Origin: an uncultured Lachnospiraceae bacterium
Lineage (GTDB): Bacteria > Bacillota > Clostridia > Lachnospirales > Lachnospiraceae
Assembly: GCA_910588815.1 (NCBI GenBank)
Contig: CAJUQY010000001.1
Location: 22,319-86,318 of the forward strand
Direction of reading: 5' to 3'
Length of the DNA stretch: 64,000 bases
Shown here: piece after piece, positions 27,253-36,661 of the stretch
Layout of the letters: the number at the start of each line of letters is the position of its first letter
Numbering within the stretch: position 1 is the first letter of the stretch
Notes under the pieces: model-generated
What the model saw: only the letters and a program-made list of their open reading frames with translations
Database searches by the model: none
What the model was told of the DNA's origin: nothing
Made by a program: the position numbers and the translations under genes

Positions 27253-28005
27253 ATGCTGATTCTGTTTTCTATGATTGCAATGCGTATGAGCGGGATGATC
27301 CTTTTTAATCCCATCTTCGGGAGCCGTACCATTCCCGGGAGGGCAAAGGGCGCCCTGATCATGACCTTTTCGATGATGTTATATATGTGGACCGGAGGGA
27401 CTTTGCAGCATGAACCGGGTTCTCTTTTCGAGTATGGAGTCATGCTGGCCACAGAGCTCCTTATGGGGTTCGTTTTGGGATTTGCGGTGACGCTGGCGGT
27501 TTTTGCGATCCGCTACGCGGCCGCTATCATTGATTTTACTATGGGTCTCAGTATGGCTCAGGTATACGATCCGGAGTCGAGGAATCAGATTACGGTCAGT
27601 TCGGAGATGCTTTATGTGTTTCTGATGCTTTTGTTTTTTGCGGTAAACGGACATTTGCGTCTGGTATCCATTTTTTTTGGCTCGGCGAGCATGGTTCCCT
27701 TTGGCCAGGCGGTCTTTGGACCCGCTCTCTATACAGCCGTTTTAGATATTTTCAGGGAGTCCATTACTTTGGGAGTCCAGCTTGCCTTTCCGATTATTGC
27801 CATGGAGCTGGTCACAGAAGCGGCAGTCGGGATTATGATGCGTATGATCCCGCAGATCAATGTATTTTCCATCAACTTTCAAATCAAGATTATTGTGGGA
27901 ATGCTGATGCTTTTCTTTCTTTTCACTCCGATTGCGGGCAGGATGGGCGAGCTGCTTGACGGGATGTTTGAAAATCTCAGGATACTGCTTGGACTCATGG
28001 GATAG
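27253..28005 (+). CDS. fliR: Flagellar export gate protein FliR
   Basis: 250 residues with about six membrane segments. RMSGMILFNPIFGSRTIPGRAKGAL at the N-terminus and the VNVFS-like QINVFSINFQIKI block are typical of FliR. It begins 6 bp after fliQ and completes the FliPQR pore that FlhB wraps. Confidence 0.95.
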   Translation: MLILFSMIAMRMSGMILFNPIFGSRTIPGRAKGALIMTFSMMLYMWTGGTLQHEPGSLFEYGVMLATELLMGFVLGFAVTLAVFAIRYAAAIIDFTMGLSMAQVYDPESRNQITVSSEMLYVFLMLLFFAVNGHLRLVSIFFGSASMVPFGQAVFGPALYTAVLDIFRESITLGVQLAFPIIAMELVTEAAVGIMMRMIPQINVFSINFQIKIIVGMLMLFFLFTPIAGRMGELLDGMFENLRILLGLMG

Positions 28006-28043
28006 AGGCTGATACGTCAAAGCGGGAAAGGATGTGGTGAGCG

Positions 28044-29117
28044 TTGGCGGAACAGAACGGCCAGGAGAAGACCGAAAAAGCCACACCAAAAAAGCGAAGA
28101 GACGCCAGAAAAGAAGGTAATGTATTTCAAAGCAAGGAAATCTGTACGGTGGTCATTCTGTTTGGGGTATTCTGGATGATCCGTATCCTTCTTCCTTTTA
28201 TCTATACCCAGGTCCGGCAGTATTTTAACTGGATTATGGATGGTGTGGCCAGCGCGCCGGAGAGTCTTCTCACTTATCAGCTATTTCTGGTTACTGTATT
28301 TACAGCTTTAAAATGTGCCCTGCCCTTATTGCTTACGGCTTTTATCCTGGGAATTTTGTCCCATGGGGTGCAGACACGTTTCAATGTTGCATTTAAGGCT
28401 TTGCGGCCAAAGTTCAGTAAACTGAACCCACTCAAAGGAATCAAAAAATTATTTTCTTTGAGAAATGTGATGGAGGTTTTCAAAAGCCTGATTAAAATCG
28501 GACTTTTGCTGATTCTTCTTTATAATATCCTGCGGGCAGATTTGGCAGAGCTCGGGAGGATGCTTGGACTGCCGGTGATGAATTCCGCAGTCCGTACCCT
28601 GAATATGGTTTTTGACCTGGTTATGAAGGTTTGCCTTGCTTTTACGGTGGTTGCCTTTTTTGACTTTCTCTTCCAGAGATGGCAGCATGAAAAGGATATG
28701 AAAATGACCAAGCAGGAGGTCAAAGACGAGTACAAACAGACGGAGGGAAATCCTGAGATCAAAGGCCGGATCCGGCGGATCCAGCGTCAGATGGCTATGA
28801 GCCGGATGATGCAGAAGGTTCCCGAGGCTGATGTGATTATCCGTAACCCGACCCACTTTGCAGTGGCGATCAAATATGATCCGGAAAAACATGCCGCGCC
28901 GATGGTGCTGGCAAAAGGGCAGGATGAACTGGCCCTTCGTATCATCCGGACGGGTGAGCAGCATGGTGTTTATGTGATTGAAAACAGACCTCTTGCCAGG
29001 GCCTTGTATGCTTCCTGTGAGCTGGACCGGGAGATCCCGGCGGAATTTTACGGGGCGGTGGCAGAGGTGCTTGTATATATTTACAGAGTCAGTAACCGCG
29101 AGGATATGCTGCGGTGA
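28044..29117 (+). CDS. flhB: Flagellar export switch protein FlhB
   Basis: 357 residues from a TTG start, placed by the conserved opening EKTEKATPKKRRDARKEG. Four membrane helices lead to a cytoplasmic domain with the self-cleavage motif NPTH (residues 268-271), then FAVAIKYDPEKHAAP. Cleavage between N and P, with FliK contact, switches export from rod/hook to filament substrates. A separate gene at 50404 encodes a free copy of only the post-cleavage domain. Confidence 0.97.
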   Translation: MAEQNGQEKTEKATPKKRRDARKEGNVFQSKEICTVVILFGVFWMIRILLPFIYTQVRQYFNWIMDGVASAPESLLTYQLFLVTVFTALKCALPLLLTAFILGILSHGVQTRFNVAFKALRPKFSKLNPLKGIKKLFSLRNVMEVFKSLIKIGLLLILLYNILRADLAELGRMLGLPVMNSAVRTLNMVFDLVMKVCLAFTVVAFFDFLFQRWQHEKDMKMTKQEVKDEYKQTEGNPEIKGRIRRIQRQMAMSRMMQKVPEADVIIRNPTHFAVAIKYDPEKHAAPMVLAKGQDELALRIIRTGEQHGVYVIENRPLARALYASCELDREIPAEFYGAVAEVLVYIYRVSNREDMLR

Positions 29118-29144
29118 CGAACGATCGACGGATGGAGTTTTTGC

Positions 29145-31277
29145 ATGAAGAAGCTGTTTAACTATTCAATTGTACTATTTGTACTGGTGATTGTACTGCT
29201 GCTGATTATACCGCTTCCTGCGGGATTGGTAGATGTGGCAATTATTCTGAATATATCGCTTTCCATGATGATCCTGGTGATTACCATGATTATTAAGGAA
29301 CCCCTGGAGTTTTCTGTGTTTCCGTCTATCCTTTTGATTACGACTCTCTATCGTTTGGGGATCAACGTGTCTACCACCAGAAATATTCTTTCGCACGGGG
29401 GCTCTTCCGGAGCGGTAATCAAGGCTTTCGGTGATTTTATTCTCCAGGGAAATGTAGTGGTTGGCCTTGTTATTTACCTGATTATCGTGCTCATGCAGTT
29501 TTTGGTTATCACGAAGGGTGCGGAACGTGTCGCCGAGGTGGCAGCCCGTTTCAATCTGGATGCCATGCCCGGTAAGCAGATGGCCATCGACGCGGATTTG
29601 AGCTCCGGCCTTATTGATGAACAGCAGGCAAAGAGGCGGCGGGAGAAAATCCAGAGGGAAGCAGATTTTTACGGTTCCATGGACGGCGCCACGAAGATTG
29701 TAAAGGGCGACTCCATTATGTCCCTGATCACGACGGCTATCAATTTGATCGGCGGAAGTGTTATCGGTATCGTCCAATCCGGACAGAGCATCGGTGATGT
29801 TCTGACGACATATTCTATCGCCACGGTCGGTGACGGCCTGGTAGGGCAGATTCCCTCCCTGTTGATTTCCACAGCTACGGGTATGATTGTGACCCGTGCC
29901 GTTTCCCAGGGAAGCCTGAACGACGACGTGTCCGGGCAGTTTACGGCCCAGCCATATGCGATTATGATTGCCGGAATTGCCACGGCAGTGATTGCGGTTG
30001 TCCCCGGTATGCCGAAGGTTTCCATGGGGATCGTATCGATTGGATTGGTGGTGGGCGGCTATTATCTGTCGAAACGGCTCAAGGAAGTCCCGAAAGAGGC
30101 AGAGATGGCCATGCAGATGGGAGCGGCTGCCGGCATGGGCGGCATGGCTGCCGGAGGAGAAGAAGAGGCCGCTCCGGCGCCTGTCACGGAGGAAGAATAT
30201 TATAAAGACGTCAACAATGTCTATAATCTTTTGGCTGTGGAGCCTATTGAGATGGAGTTCGGCTACAGTCTGATTCCTCTGGCCGACGAGTCTGTGGGGG
30301 GCCGGATGATCAGCCGTATCGTTATTTTCAGAAGGCAGTATGCTCAGGATATGGGATTAGTCATTCCCTCCATAAAGCTGCGGGATTCATCGGCGCTCAG
30401 CACCAATGAGTACTGCATCCGTATCAAGGGCGAGGAGGTTGCAAGGGGGGAAATCCTGATTGATTATTTCCTGGCCTTAGAGCCGGAGAATCCGGAGAGA
30501 GTGATCGACGGAATTGAGACGGTAGAGCCGGCTTACGGAATCCCCAGCCGGTGGATCCGGCCGGAGGACAGAGAGCGGGCAGAGCTTTATGGATATACAG
30601 TTATTGACCCGCTGTCCGTCATTGTGACCCATCTGTCCGAGGTGATCCGCCAGCACGCCTTTGAGCTTTTGACCCGCCAGGAAGTCGTCCATTTGATTGA
30701 GAATACCAAGAAGGCGGCGCCGGAGCTTATCGACGAAGCGTTTCCGAATCTGGTTTCCTACGGGATGTTCCAGAGGATTCTCACCAGCCTGTTAAAAGAG
30801 GGAGTGCCGATCAAGGATCTGGAAACCATCATCGAGACCATGATCGATACCATTCAGGAGACCGGGCTTCCGGTCAAGGATCTGGACAGTGTGACAGAGC
30901 GGATCCGCACGGCTTTAAAGCGGACCATTACCCGGATGTACTGCGAAGACGGCAGCATGAAGGTAATTACTCTGGACGGAGAGCTGGAGCGGACGATGGC
31001 TACGTCTATATCAAAAGGAGAGGGCGGCTATTATATGGCCTTAAGCCCTGAAATTATACAGAGCCTGATCCGTCAGTTGGCGGAACAGCTCAGGAAATTT
31101 AACGGTTTCACGCAGAACCCGGTGGTACTTACATCTCAGGTGATGCGGATTCATTTTTATCGTCTGGTTGAGCCATTTTATCCCAAGGTGCGGGTACTTT
31201 CCTTTAATGAGATCGCCAGCAATATTCAAATTCAGTCTGTGGGAAGCCTAAGGCTGGAGGGCCCCGAGATGCGATAG
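29145..31277 (+). CDS. flhA: Flagellar export gate protein FlhA
   Basis: 710 residues. About eight N-terminal membrane helices are followed by the FHIPEP-family signature with DAMPGKQMAIDADL and the linker-loop KRRREKIQREADFYG. The cytoplasmic ring domain starts near residue 350 after a Met/Gly/Ala-rich linker. It forms the nonameric docking ring for substrate-chaperone complexes (FliS, FlgN, FliT types, all encoded in the window). In many Clostridia flhF and flhG follow; here sigD follows directly, after 19 bp. Confidence 0.97.
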   Translation: MKKLFNYSIVLFVLVIVLLLIIPLPAGLVDVAIILNISLSMMILVITMIIKEPLEFSVFPSILLITTLYRLGINVSTTRNILSHGGSSGAVIKAFGDFILQGNVVVGLVIYLIIVLMQFLVITKGAERVAEVAARFNLDAMPGKQMAIDADLSSGLIDEQQAKRRREKIQREADFYGSMDGATKIVKGDSIMSLITTAINLIGGSVIGIVQSGQSIGDVLTTYSIATVGDGLVGQIPSLLISTATGMIVTRAVSQGSLNDDVSGQFTAQPYAIMIAGIATAVIAVVPGMPKVSMGIVSIGLVVGGYYLSKRLKEVPKEAEMAMQMGAAAGMGGMAAGGEEEAAPAPVTEEEYYKDVNNVYNLLAVEPIEMEFGYSLIPLADESVGGRMISRIVIFRRQYAQDMGLVIPSIKLRDSSALSTNEYCIRIKGEEVARGEILIDYFLALEPENPERVIDGIETVEPAYGIPSRWIRPEDRERAELYGYTVIDPLSVIVTHLSEVIRQHAFELLTRQEVVHLIENTKKAAPELIDEAFPNLVSYGMFQRILTSLLKEGVPIKDLETIIETMIDTIQETGLPVKDLDSVTERIRTALKRTITRMYCEDGSMKVITLDGELERTMATSISKGEGGYYMALSPEIIQSLIRQLAEQLRKFNGFTQNPVVLTSQVMRIHFYRLVEPFYPKVRVLSFNEIASNIQIQSVGSLRLEGPEMR

Positions 31278-31296
31278 AGGAAGAGGATGAGCTTGT

Positions 31297-32070
31297 ATGT
31301 TAAAACATATAGATGGTCTGGAGGCAAAAACAAATGAAGAGCTTCTGGCGCTGTATCGGGAAACTCATTCCATTACGGTTAGACAGGAGCTGACGTTGCG
31401 TTACCTCTATATTGTGAAAGCCATAGCTGTGCAGATGAGAAATGTTTATGAAGGCTTTTTGGATATGGAGGATATCATTAACGAAGGGGTTATTGCCATT
31501 ATAAAGGGGATTGACCGATATGATCCGGCCATGGATAATAAATTTGAAACCTTTATCTCCAGGCGGATTCGCGGAATGATCATTGACCTGATGCGGAAAA
31601 GCGATTGGATGCCCAGGGACTATAGAAAACAGTATCGGGCCATTGAGAATGCCAGGCAGCAGCTTTCGGGAGAACTGGGGCGGCAGCCCACCCATGGAGA
31701 GATTGCGGATTTTGTGGGGATGGATGAAAAGAAGTGCCGGAAGATTGACCAGATCAGCACCATGGCAAATGTCCTTTCTCTGGACATGGTCATGAGCGGA
31801 GACGAGGATCATCAGTCTGTGCAGCTTCCCAATATGGATGTCTCTTCCCAGCCGGAGTACTCTTTTCTGAAGGGGGAGGAGCTGGAGAACCTGACAAAGG
31901 CTGTAGAGAGACTGAAGGAGAAAGAAAAAATGGTGATTTCCCTTTATTATGTGGAAGAGCTCAATATGGGGCAGATTGCACAGGTTATAAATGTCAGCGA
32001 GCCGAGGATTTCCCAGATTCACAGCGCGGCGATCCGAAAGCTTCGGGAATATATGAATGAGCAGCAGTAA
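31297..32070 (+). CDS. sigD: Flagellar sigma factor SigD (FliA, sigma-28)
   Basis: 257 residues. Region 2 contains DMEDIINEGVIAIIKGIDRYD and FETFISRRIRGMIIDLMRKSDWMPR, the FliA/WhiG class pattern. Region 3 is short. Region 4 has the helix-turn-helix LNMGQIAQVINVSEPRISQIHSAAIRKL. It should direct late genes from the YTTAT-N15-GNCGATAW sites seen at 7747, 37367, 48825-48852 and 48877, and be held by FlgM (48452-48766). Its place near the operon end gives late, distance-dependent expression, as in B. subtilis. Confidence 0.96.
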   Translation: MLKHIDGLEAKTNEELLALYRETHSITVRQELTLRYLYIVKAIAVQMRNVYEGFLDMEDIINEGVIAIIKGIDRYDPAMDNKFETFISRRIRGMIIDLMRKSDWMPRDYRKQYRAIENARQQLSGELGRQPTHGEIADFVGMDEKKCRKIDQISTMANVLSLDMVMSGDEDHQSVQLPNMDVSSQPEYSFLKGEELENLTKAVERLKEKEKMVISLYYVEELNMGQIAQVINVSEPRISQIHSAAIRKLREYMNEQQ

Positions 32071-32133
32071 GAACGGAAGCTTTGTCAGGGCGGAGCCCTG
32101 TTTTCACAGACAAAAAGTAAGGAGGGGCAACTT

Positions 32134-32925
32134 ATGTACCAGGGATTTTACAATCTTGTGTCGGGGATGCTGACTCAGAGCAGGAATTTGAATGTGGTCA
32201 GTAACAATATGGTAAATCTGCAGACACCCGGCTATAAAAATGATACGATGGTATCGACTACCTTCCAGGAGGAAATGCTGAAACGGACCGGCAGATGGGG
32301 GGATGGCAATGATCAGGATCTGATCACAAGCTCCAAGATTATCACGGCTTCCGAGACTTATGTGGATTATACACAGGGGAATTTTGAGCCTACCGGCGGT
32401 GTTTATGATTTTGCTTTGTCCGGAAACGGGTTTTTCTGTATTCAGACAAACGACGGGCAGATCCGCTATACCAGAAACGGGTCTTTTGCCGTAGACCAAG
32501 ATGGCTATTTAGTCTTAAATGACCAGGGGAGGGTGCTGGGAACAGGCGGACAGCCCATTCAGATCGGACATGAGGAATTTTCCGTAGATTCCAGAGGGCG
32601 TATCACTGGGAGGAATGCGACCTATGTGAATGGTCAGTCCCAGGTGAACGTACAGGATTTCGGTACGCTCAGGGTAGTGGATTTTGTGGATTATGATCAG
32701 CTGCACAGAGAGGATAATGGTCTTTTCTCCACTGACCAGGCAGCTCTTCAGGCTTCGGAGAGTACGCAGATCCTGTGGCAGACCCTGGAGAAATCCAATG
32801 TGGACATGGTGGAGGAGATGACCAGCATGATGAGTTCTCAGAGAGCGCTCCAGAGTGCGGCGCAGATGCTCAAGATGTATGACAGGATTATGGAAAAATC
32901 TTCGGTGGATATCGGGAGAGTATAA
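32134..32925 (+). CDS. flgF: Rod protein FlgF/FlgG family, first copy
   Basis: 263 residues. The N-terminus has NLNVVSNNMVNLQTPGYKND, the core FALSGNGFFCIQTNDGQIRYTRNGSF (as FALSGNGFF, then YTRNGSF), and the C-terminus LEKSNVDMVEEMTSMMSSQRALQS. It corresponds by position and type to B. subtilis FlhO, a distal-rod protein; the choice between FlgF and FlgG rests on gene order only. AAGGAGGGG precedes the ATG. Confidence 0.85.
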   Translation: MYQGFYNLVSGMLTQSRNLNVVSNNMVNLQTPGYKNDTMVSTTFQEEMLKRTGRWGDGNDQDLITSSKIITASETYVDYTQGNFEPTGGVYDFALSGNGFFCIQTNDGQIRYTRNGSFAVDQDGYLVLNDQGRVLGTGGQPIQIGHEEFSVDSRGRITGRNATYVNGQSQVNVQDFGTLRVVDFVDYDQLHREDNGLFSTDQAALQASESTQILWQTLEKSNVDMVEEMTSMMSSQRALQSAAQMLKMYDRIMEKSSVDIGRV

Positions 32926-32936
32926 GGAGGAAGAGC

Positions 32937-33686
32937 ATGAATAAATCTTTTTATGTGGGAGCGATTGGGGCGGCACAGACGACCAAGCGTTTGAGCGTTA
33001 TTGCAAATAATCTGTCAAATGTCAATAATACCGGCTTTAAGCCGAAAAAAGTGGCATTTTCCGAACTGATTGAGTATAACATTAAGGAGCCGGAGGAGGC
33101 AGTGACCAACCTGCAGGCAGGGGCCGGTACCAAGCTTGCAAGAACCTATACTTCTTTTGAGCCGGGGGCTTTTCAGCAGTCCGCTTCTGCCCTGGATTTT
33201 GTTATTGCAAAAAGAAACACCTTTTTCACGGTGCAGGATCCGGAGAGCGGAGATTTGAGCTATACCAGGGACGGACATTTTCACCGGGCCCAGATGGAGG
33301 ATGGAAATTTTTATTTGATGACGGATTCCGAAAAATATGTGCTGGATACAAACGGACAGCGGATCCGGGTGGAGAATATGGAGGGCTCCGATACGGCGAC
33401 GGAGGCCACGCTGCAGCGAATCGGCCTGGTGACATTTCAGTATCCCAGCCGCCTTATGAGCCTGGAGGCCAACGAATATGTCCCCTCGGATGCGGGAGTG
33501 CAGGCGATTCCCCTTGTGGAGGGGGAGAGGGCGAATGCTTTGGTCAGCGGGGCCCTGGAAGCTTCCGATACTGATATGGCAGAGGAGCTTTCCCATGTGA
33601 TTGAGGCACAGCGGGCATTCAGCTATGCGCTTCGGATGGTAACCACTTCTGATGAGATTATGGGTACGATCAATGGGCTGCGCTGA
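32937..33686 (+). CDS. flgG: Rod protein FlgF/FlgG family, second copy
   Basis: 249 residues. The N-terminal block is LSVIANNLSNVNNTGFKPKKVAF, followed by ARTYTSFEPGAFQQSASALDFVI and YTRDGHFHRA. The end is LEASDTDMAEELSHVIEAQRAFSYALRMVTTSDEIMGTINGL, read in parts. It is clearly a different branch from the preceding gene and the likely FlhP/FlgG partner. It starts 11 bp after the previous stop. Confidence 0.85.
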   Translation: MNKSFYVGAIGAAQTTKRLSVIANNLSNVNNTGFKPKKVAFSELIEYNIKEPEEAVTNLQAGAGTKLARTYTSFEPGAFQQSASALDFVIAKRNTFFTVQDPESGDLSYTRDGHFHRAQMEDGNFYLMTDSEKYVLDTNGQRIRVENMEGSDTATEATLQRIGLVTFQYPSRLMSLEANEYVPSDAGVQAIPLVEGERANALVSGALEASDTDMAEELSHVIEAQRAFSYALRMVTTSDEIMGTINGLR

Positions 33687-33729
33687 TAGGGAATGGATAA
33701 GCATGCTGTAGGCAGAAAGAGAGGCATAC

Positions 33730-34347
33730 ATGAAAATAAAAAACTATGAGGATATGAATCTTCAGGAGCTGGACGTGATGCGGGAAATCAGCAGTATCGG
33801 CACCAGCCATGCGGCTACGGCCCTGTCCAAGCTTTTACAGAAGGAGATCCGGATTTCCATTCCGACAGTCAGTATCCTGGGGTATAATGAAGCGCTGTCG
33901 CGGATTGGAAATGCGGAAGAAATCGTGGCGGCTACACTGGTGAAGATGGATAAGGATGTAGAGGGCCTGATGCTGTTCCTGTTCGATATGAATTTTGCCG
34001 GCACGGTGCTGAAGACATTGCTGGGACAGGAATTTACCTCCTTTGAAGAGATGGACCATCTGGCTTATTCGGCGCTGGAGGAGGTTGGGAATATCATTAT
34101 CTGCTCCTATATCAACGCCTTTTCCAAGCTGGTGGATGTGGATATTGCACTTTCTGTGCCGAGTTCTACGGTTAATATGCTGGGGGGGATTTTGACGGTT
34201 CCCATTGCGGAATATGGTCATGAGACGGATAAATTGATGTACTTTAATGCAGACTTTGTGATGGAAGGGAAAAAGCTTTCAGACTGGCTGCTTATGCTTC
34301 CGGATATCAAGTCGTTAAATGCAATTTTAGGGAAACTAGGTGTCTGA
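33730..34347 (+). CDS. cheC: CheY-P phosphatase CheC
   Basis: 205 residues of the CheC/FliY/CheX class, with pseudo-symmetric halves. The second active-site helix is intact (SALEEVGN, the S-x3-E-x2-N pattern). The first has DVMREISS, where the Asn is Ser, so only one full site is expected. CheC usually binds CheD, encoded next, and together they adjust adaptation. A G7 run lies at 34182-34188 in the second half. It starts 43 bp after flgG. Confidence 0.92.
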   Translation: MKIKNYEDMNLQELDVMREISSIGTSHAATALSKLLQKEIRISIPTVSILGYNEALSRIGNAEEIVAATLVKMDKDVEGLMLFLFDMNFAGTVLKTLLGQEFTSFEEMDHLAYSALEEVGNIIICSYINAFSKLVDVDIALSVPSSTVNMLGGILTVPIAEYGHETDKLMYFNADFVMEGKKLSDWLLMLPDIKSLNAILGKLGV

Positions 34348-34349
34348 GG

Positions 34350-34832
34350 ATGGAAAAGGAACTAAAAGTAGGGATCGGCGATATGAAACTTACCAGGGGG
34401 GAAGGACGTATCATTACATATGCTCTGGGTTCCTGTATTGGAATTTCCTTTTATGATCCGGCCATTAAGCTGGGAGCGCTTCTGCATATTATGCTGCCGG
34501 AGCGTCAGAGCCCTACGGACAGCAGTCTGTTTAAATATGCGGATACGGGGATACAGGAGACATTAAGGAAGCTGAAGGCTTTTGGAATGGTGAAGCCCCG
34601 CACCATCGTCAAGATTGCCGGAGGGGCGAAGATGTTTGCAATCAAAGGAAATGCAAGCTTTGGCAATATCGGAGAACGCAACGCGGCCAAGGTAAAGCAG
34701 ATCCTGCGGGCGGAGGGGCTGCGCCTTGTGGCAGAAGACACAGGCGGCACTTACGCCAGGACCATGTTGGTGGATGTGGCGACAGGCAAGGTGACGATTA
34801 AGTCCTTTGGAAAGCCGGAAAAATACCTATAG
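34350..34832 (+). CDS. cheD: Chemoreceptor glutamine deamidase CheD
   Basis: 160 residues. The catalytic Cys 29 (LGSCIGI) and His 46 (LLHIMLP) are present, as is the later FGNIGERNA block of the family. CheD deamidates Gln in receptors, priming them for methylation, and is controlled by CheC binding. The gene starts 2 bp after cheC. The receptor at 7832 is a candidate substrate. Confidence 0.95.
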   Translation: MEKELKVGIGDMKLTRGEGRIITYALGSCIGISFYDPAIKLGALLHIMLPERQSPTDSSLFKYADTGIQETLRKLKAFGMVKPRTIVKIAGGAKMFAIKGNASFGNIGERNAAKVKQILRAEGLRLVAEDTGGTYARTMLVDVATGKVTIKSFGKPEKYL

Positions 34833-34848
34833 AGAGGAAGGGGAGCAA

Positions 34849-35799
34849 ATGGTCGAGAACAATAAAAGCAATATCTTGCTGGAGTCGGGAACAAATGAGA
34901 TTGAAGTTATGCGTTTTTCCGTAAGTGGAGAGTTTTACGGAATCAACGTGGCAAAGGTGCAGGAGATCATTATGGCGGAAAAGGTGAAGCCTATGCCTCA
35001 TTCCCATCCTGCCGTTGAAGGCATCTTTAAACCCCGTGAGGAGTTGATCACCGTGATCAACCTGGTCTATTACTTATTTGGGGAGAGCAGGGAGCACGGG
35101 GAAAAGGATTTGTTCATTATCACCAACTTCAACCGTATGACGGTGGCATTCCGTGTGGAGAGCATTGAAGGGATCAGCCGTATTTCCTGGGGAGATATTC
35201 AGAAACCGGATAAAACGATCAGTAACGGAAATGAGGGAGTGGCCACCGGTATTGCCCAGTGCGAGGGGCAGCTGGTGACGATACTGGATTTTGAGAAGAT
35301 CGTGGCAGAGATTGCTCCGGAGACGACGATCCAGGTTTCCGATGTGGAAAAGCTTGGCGCAAGACCTATTTGCGACAGTCCCATTGTTATTGCCGAGGAT
35401 TCCATGCTTCTTCAGAAAATGATCGACGATTGTCTGGAGCGGGCCGGTTTTACTCATCTGATCAATTTCTCCAATGGCCAGGAGGCCTGGGATTATCTGC
35501 ATTCCATCAAGAACGATTCTGACTTGTACGATAAAGTCAACCTGGTCATCACGGACATTGAGATGCCTAAAATGGATGGGCACCGCCTGACGAAGCTGAT
35601 CAAAGATGATCCGCGTCTGAGACATCTTCCGGTTATTATCTTCTCTTCACTGATCGACGAGCAAATGCGGATCAAAGGGAAGGAACTGGGCGCAGACGAA
35701 CAGATCGCAAAGCCAGAGATCGGGCATTTGGTAGGCCTTTTGGATATGATGCTGGGAAAATTCAACGAGCTTCGGCCCAAGCTTGATGCGGAAAAGTAG
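34849..35799 (+). CDS. cheV: Chemotaxis coupling protein CheV
   Basis: 316 residues from ATG 34849 (GAGGAAGGGGAG upstream); the frame is open earlier but overlaps cheD. The CheW-like domain (about 12-160) opens EVMRFSVSGEFYGINVAKVQEI. The receiver domain (about 180-305) has VIAEDS, the acceptor Asp in VITDIEMPKMDG and the Lys in EQIAKPE. It couples receptors to CheA and modulates adaptation when phosphorylated. No cheA, cheW, cheB or cheR lies in the window. Confidence 0.95.
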   Translation: MVENNKSNILLESGTNEIEVMRFSVSGEFYGINVAKVQEIIMAEKVKPMPHSHPAVEGIFKPREELITVINLVYYLFGESREHGEKDLFIITNFNRMTVAFRVESIEGISRISWGDIQKPDKTISNGNEGVATGIAQCEGQLVTILDFEKIVAEIAPETTIQVSDVEKLGARPICDSPIVIAEDSMLLQKMIDDCLERAGFTHLINFSNGQEAWDYLHSIKNDSDLYDKVNLVITDIEMPKMDGHRLTKLIKDDPRLRHLPVIIFSSLIDEQMRIKGKELGADEQIAKPEIGHLVGLLDMMLGKFNELRPKLDAEK

Positions 35800-35883
35800 C
35801 TTTAGTGCAAAAAGGCAGGGCCTGGCTGATGCCTGAGGTTTTGTTTTCGGAACGGATCTTCGGGACAAGATAGGGGGTACATT

Positions 35884-36660
35884 TTGGCTACTATTATTAC
35901 GGTTTCAAATCAAAAGGGCGGTGTCGGCAAGACGACGACTTCGGCGGCGCTGGCGGCCGGGATTGCGGCCACGGGTAAACGGGTTCTTGGTGTGGATTTG
36001 GATCCTCAGGGAAATCTGGGATTTTGCCTGGGGCTGGAGCCCTCCGATTCGCCCACGGTGTTAGATGCCCTGCAGGGCAAGGTGACGACAGCGGAAGCCG
36101 TGGGGCGGACAGAGTACTGTGATATCTTGCCTTCGGATATTTCCCTGAGCAGCGGTGTGGAGAATGTGGCTGCCGGGAGGCGGGAGTGCATTTTGAAGGA
36201 CACGCTGGCTCCGATCATCGGCCTGTACGATTATGTGATTATTGATACGCCTCCGGCTTTAAATTTGCTGACGGTAAATGCCTATGTGGTTTCTGATTTC
36301 CTGATTATTCCCATGGGTACGGATATTATGAGCCTGGTGGGCCTGTCTCAGTTAAAGGAGACCATTGAGTCGGTGCAGAGCTCCTTAAATCCGGATTTAA
36401 AAGTCATGGGAATTCTTTTAACCAGGTTCAATAAGCGCACACTTCTTGCAAAAGATGTGCTGGAGATGGCAGGGCAGCTGGCCGCACAGATCGGAACCGT
36501 GGTTTTTGAGACCAAAATACGAAACGGCGTTGCGATTGCGGAAGCGCCGGCCCATGGAGAGAGCATTTTTGAATATAGTCCCCGTTCGGCGGCGGTACAG
36601 GATTACCAGGGCTTTCTGGAGGAAATTGCCGAAACGATCCATCTGAAGGAGGTAAGATAA
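35884..36660 (+). CDS. ParA/Soj-family partition ATPase
   Basis: 258 residues from a TTG start (AGGGGG upstream; no ATG available). The deviant Walker A SNQKGGVGKTTT has signature Lys 11 and Lys 16. VDLDPQGN (Walker A') and YVIIDTPPALNLL (Walker B) follow. It is a full-length ParA/Soj, not the MinD-like FlhG, since it lacks the MinD C-terminal amphipathic helix. It is followed after 1 bp by the ComFB-domain gene, and no ParB is nearby. A role in placing flagella or chemosensory arrays is inferred from location, by analogy with ParC/PpfA-type systems. Confidence 0.93.
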   Translation: MATIITVSNQKGGVGKTTTSAALAAGIAATGKRVLGVDLDPQGNLGFCLGLEPSDSPTVLDALQGKVTTAEAVGRTEYCDILPSDISLSSGVENVAAGRRECILKDTLAPIIGLYDYVIIDTPPALNLLTVNAYVVSDFLIIPMGTDIMSLVGLSQLKETIESVQSSLNPDLKVMGILLTRFNKRTLLAKDVLEMAGQLAAQIGTVVFETKIRNGVAIAEAPAHGESIFEYSPRSAAVQDYQGFLEEIAETIHLKEVR

Positions 36661-36661
36661 A

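Noticed and set aside
35800..35883. Possible weak hairpin terminator between cheV and parA
   Set aside because: Only a 5-bp stem can form; I treat parA and the ComFB gene as part of the operon.
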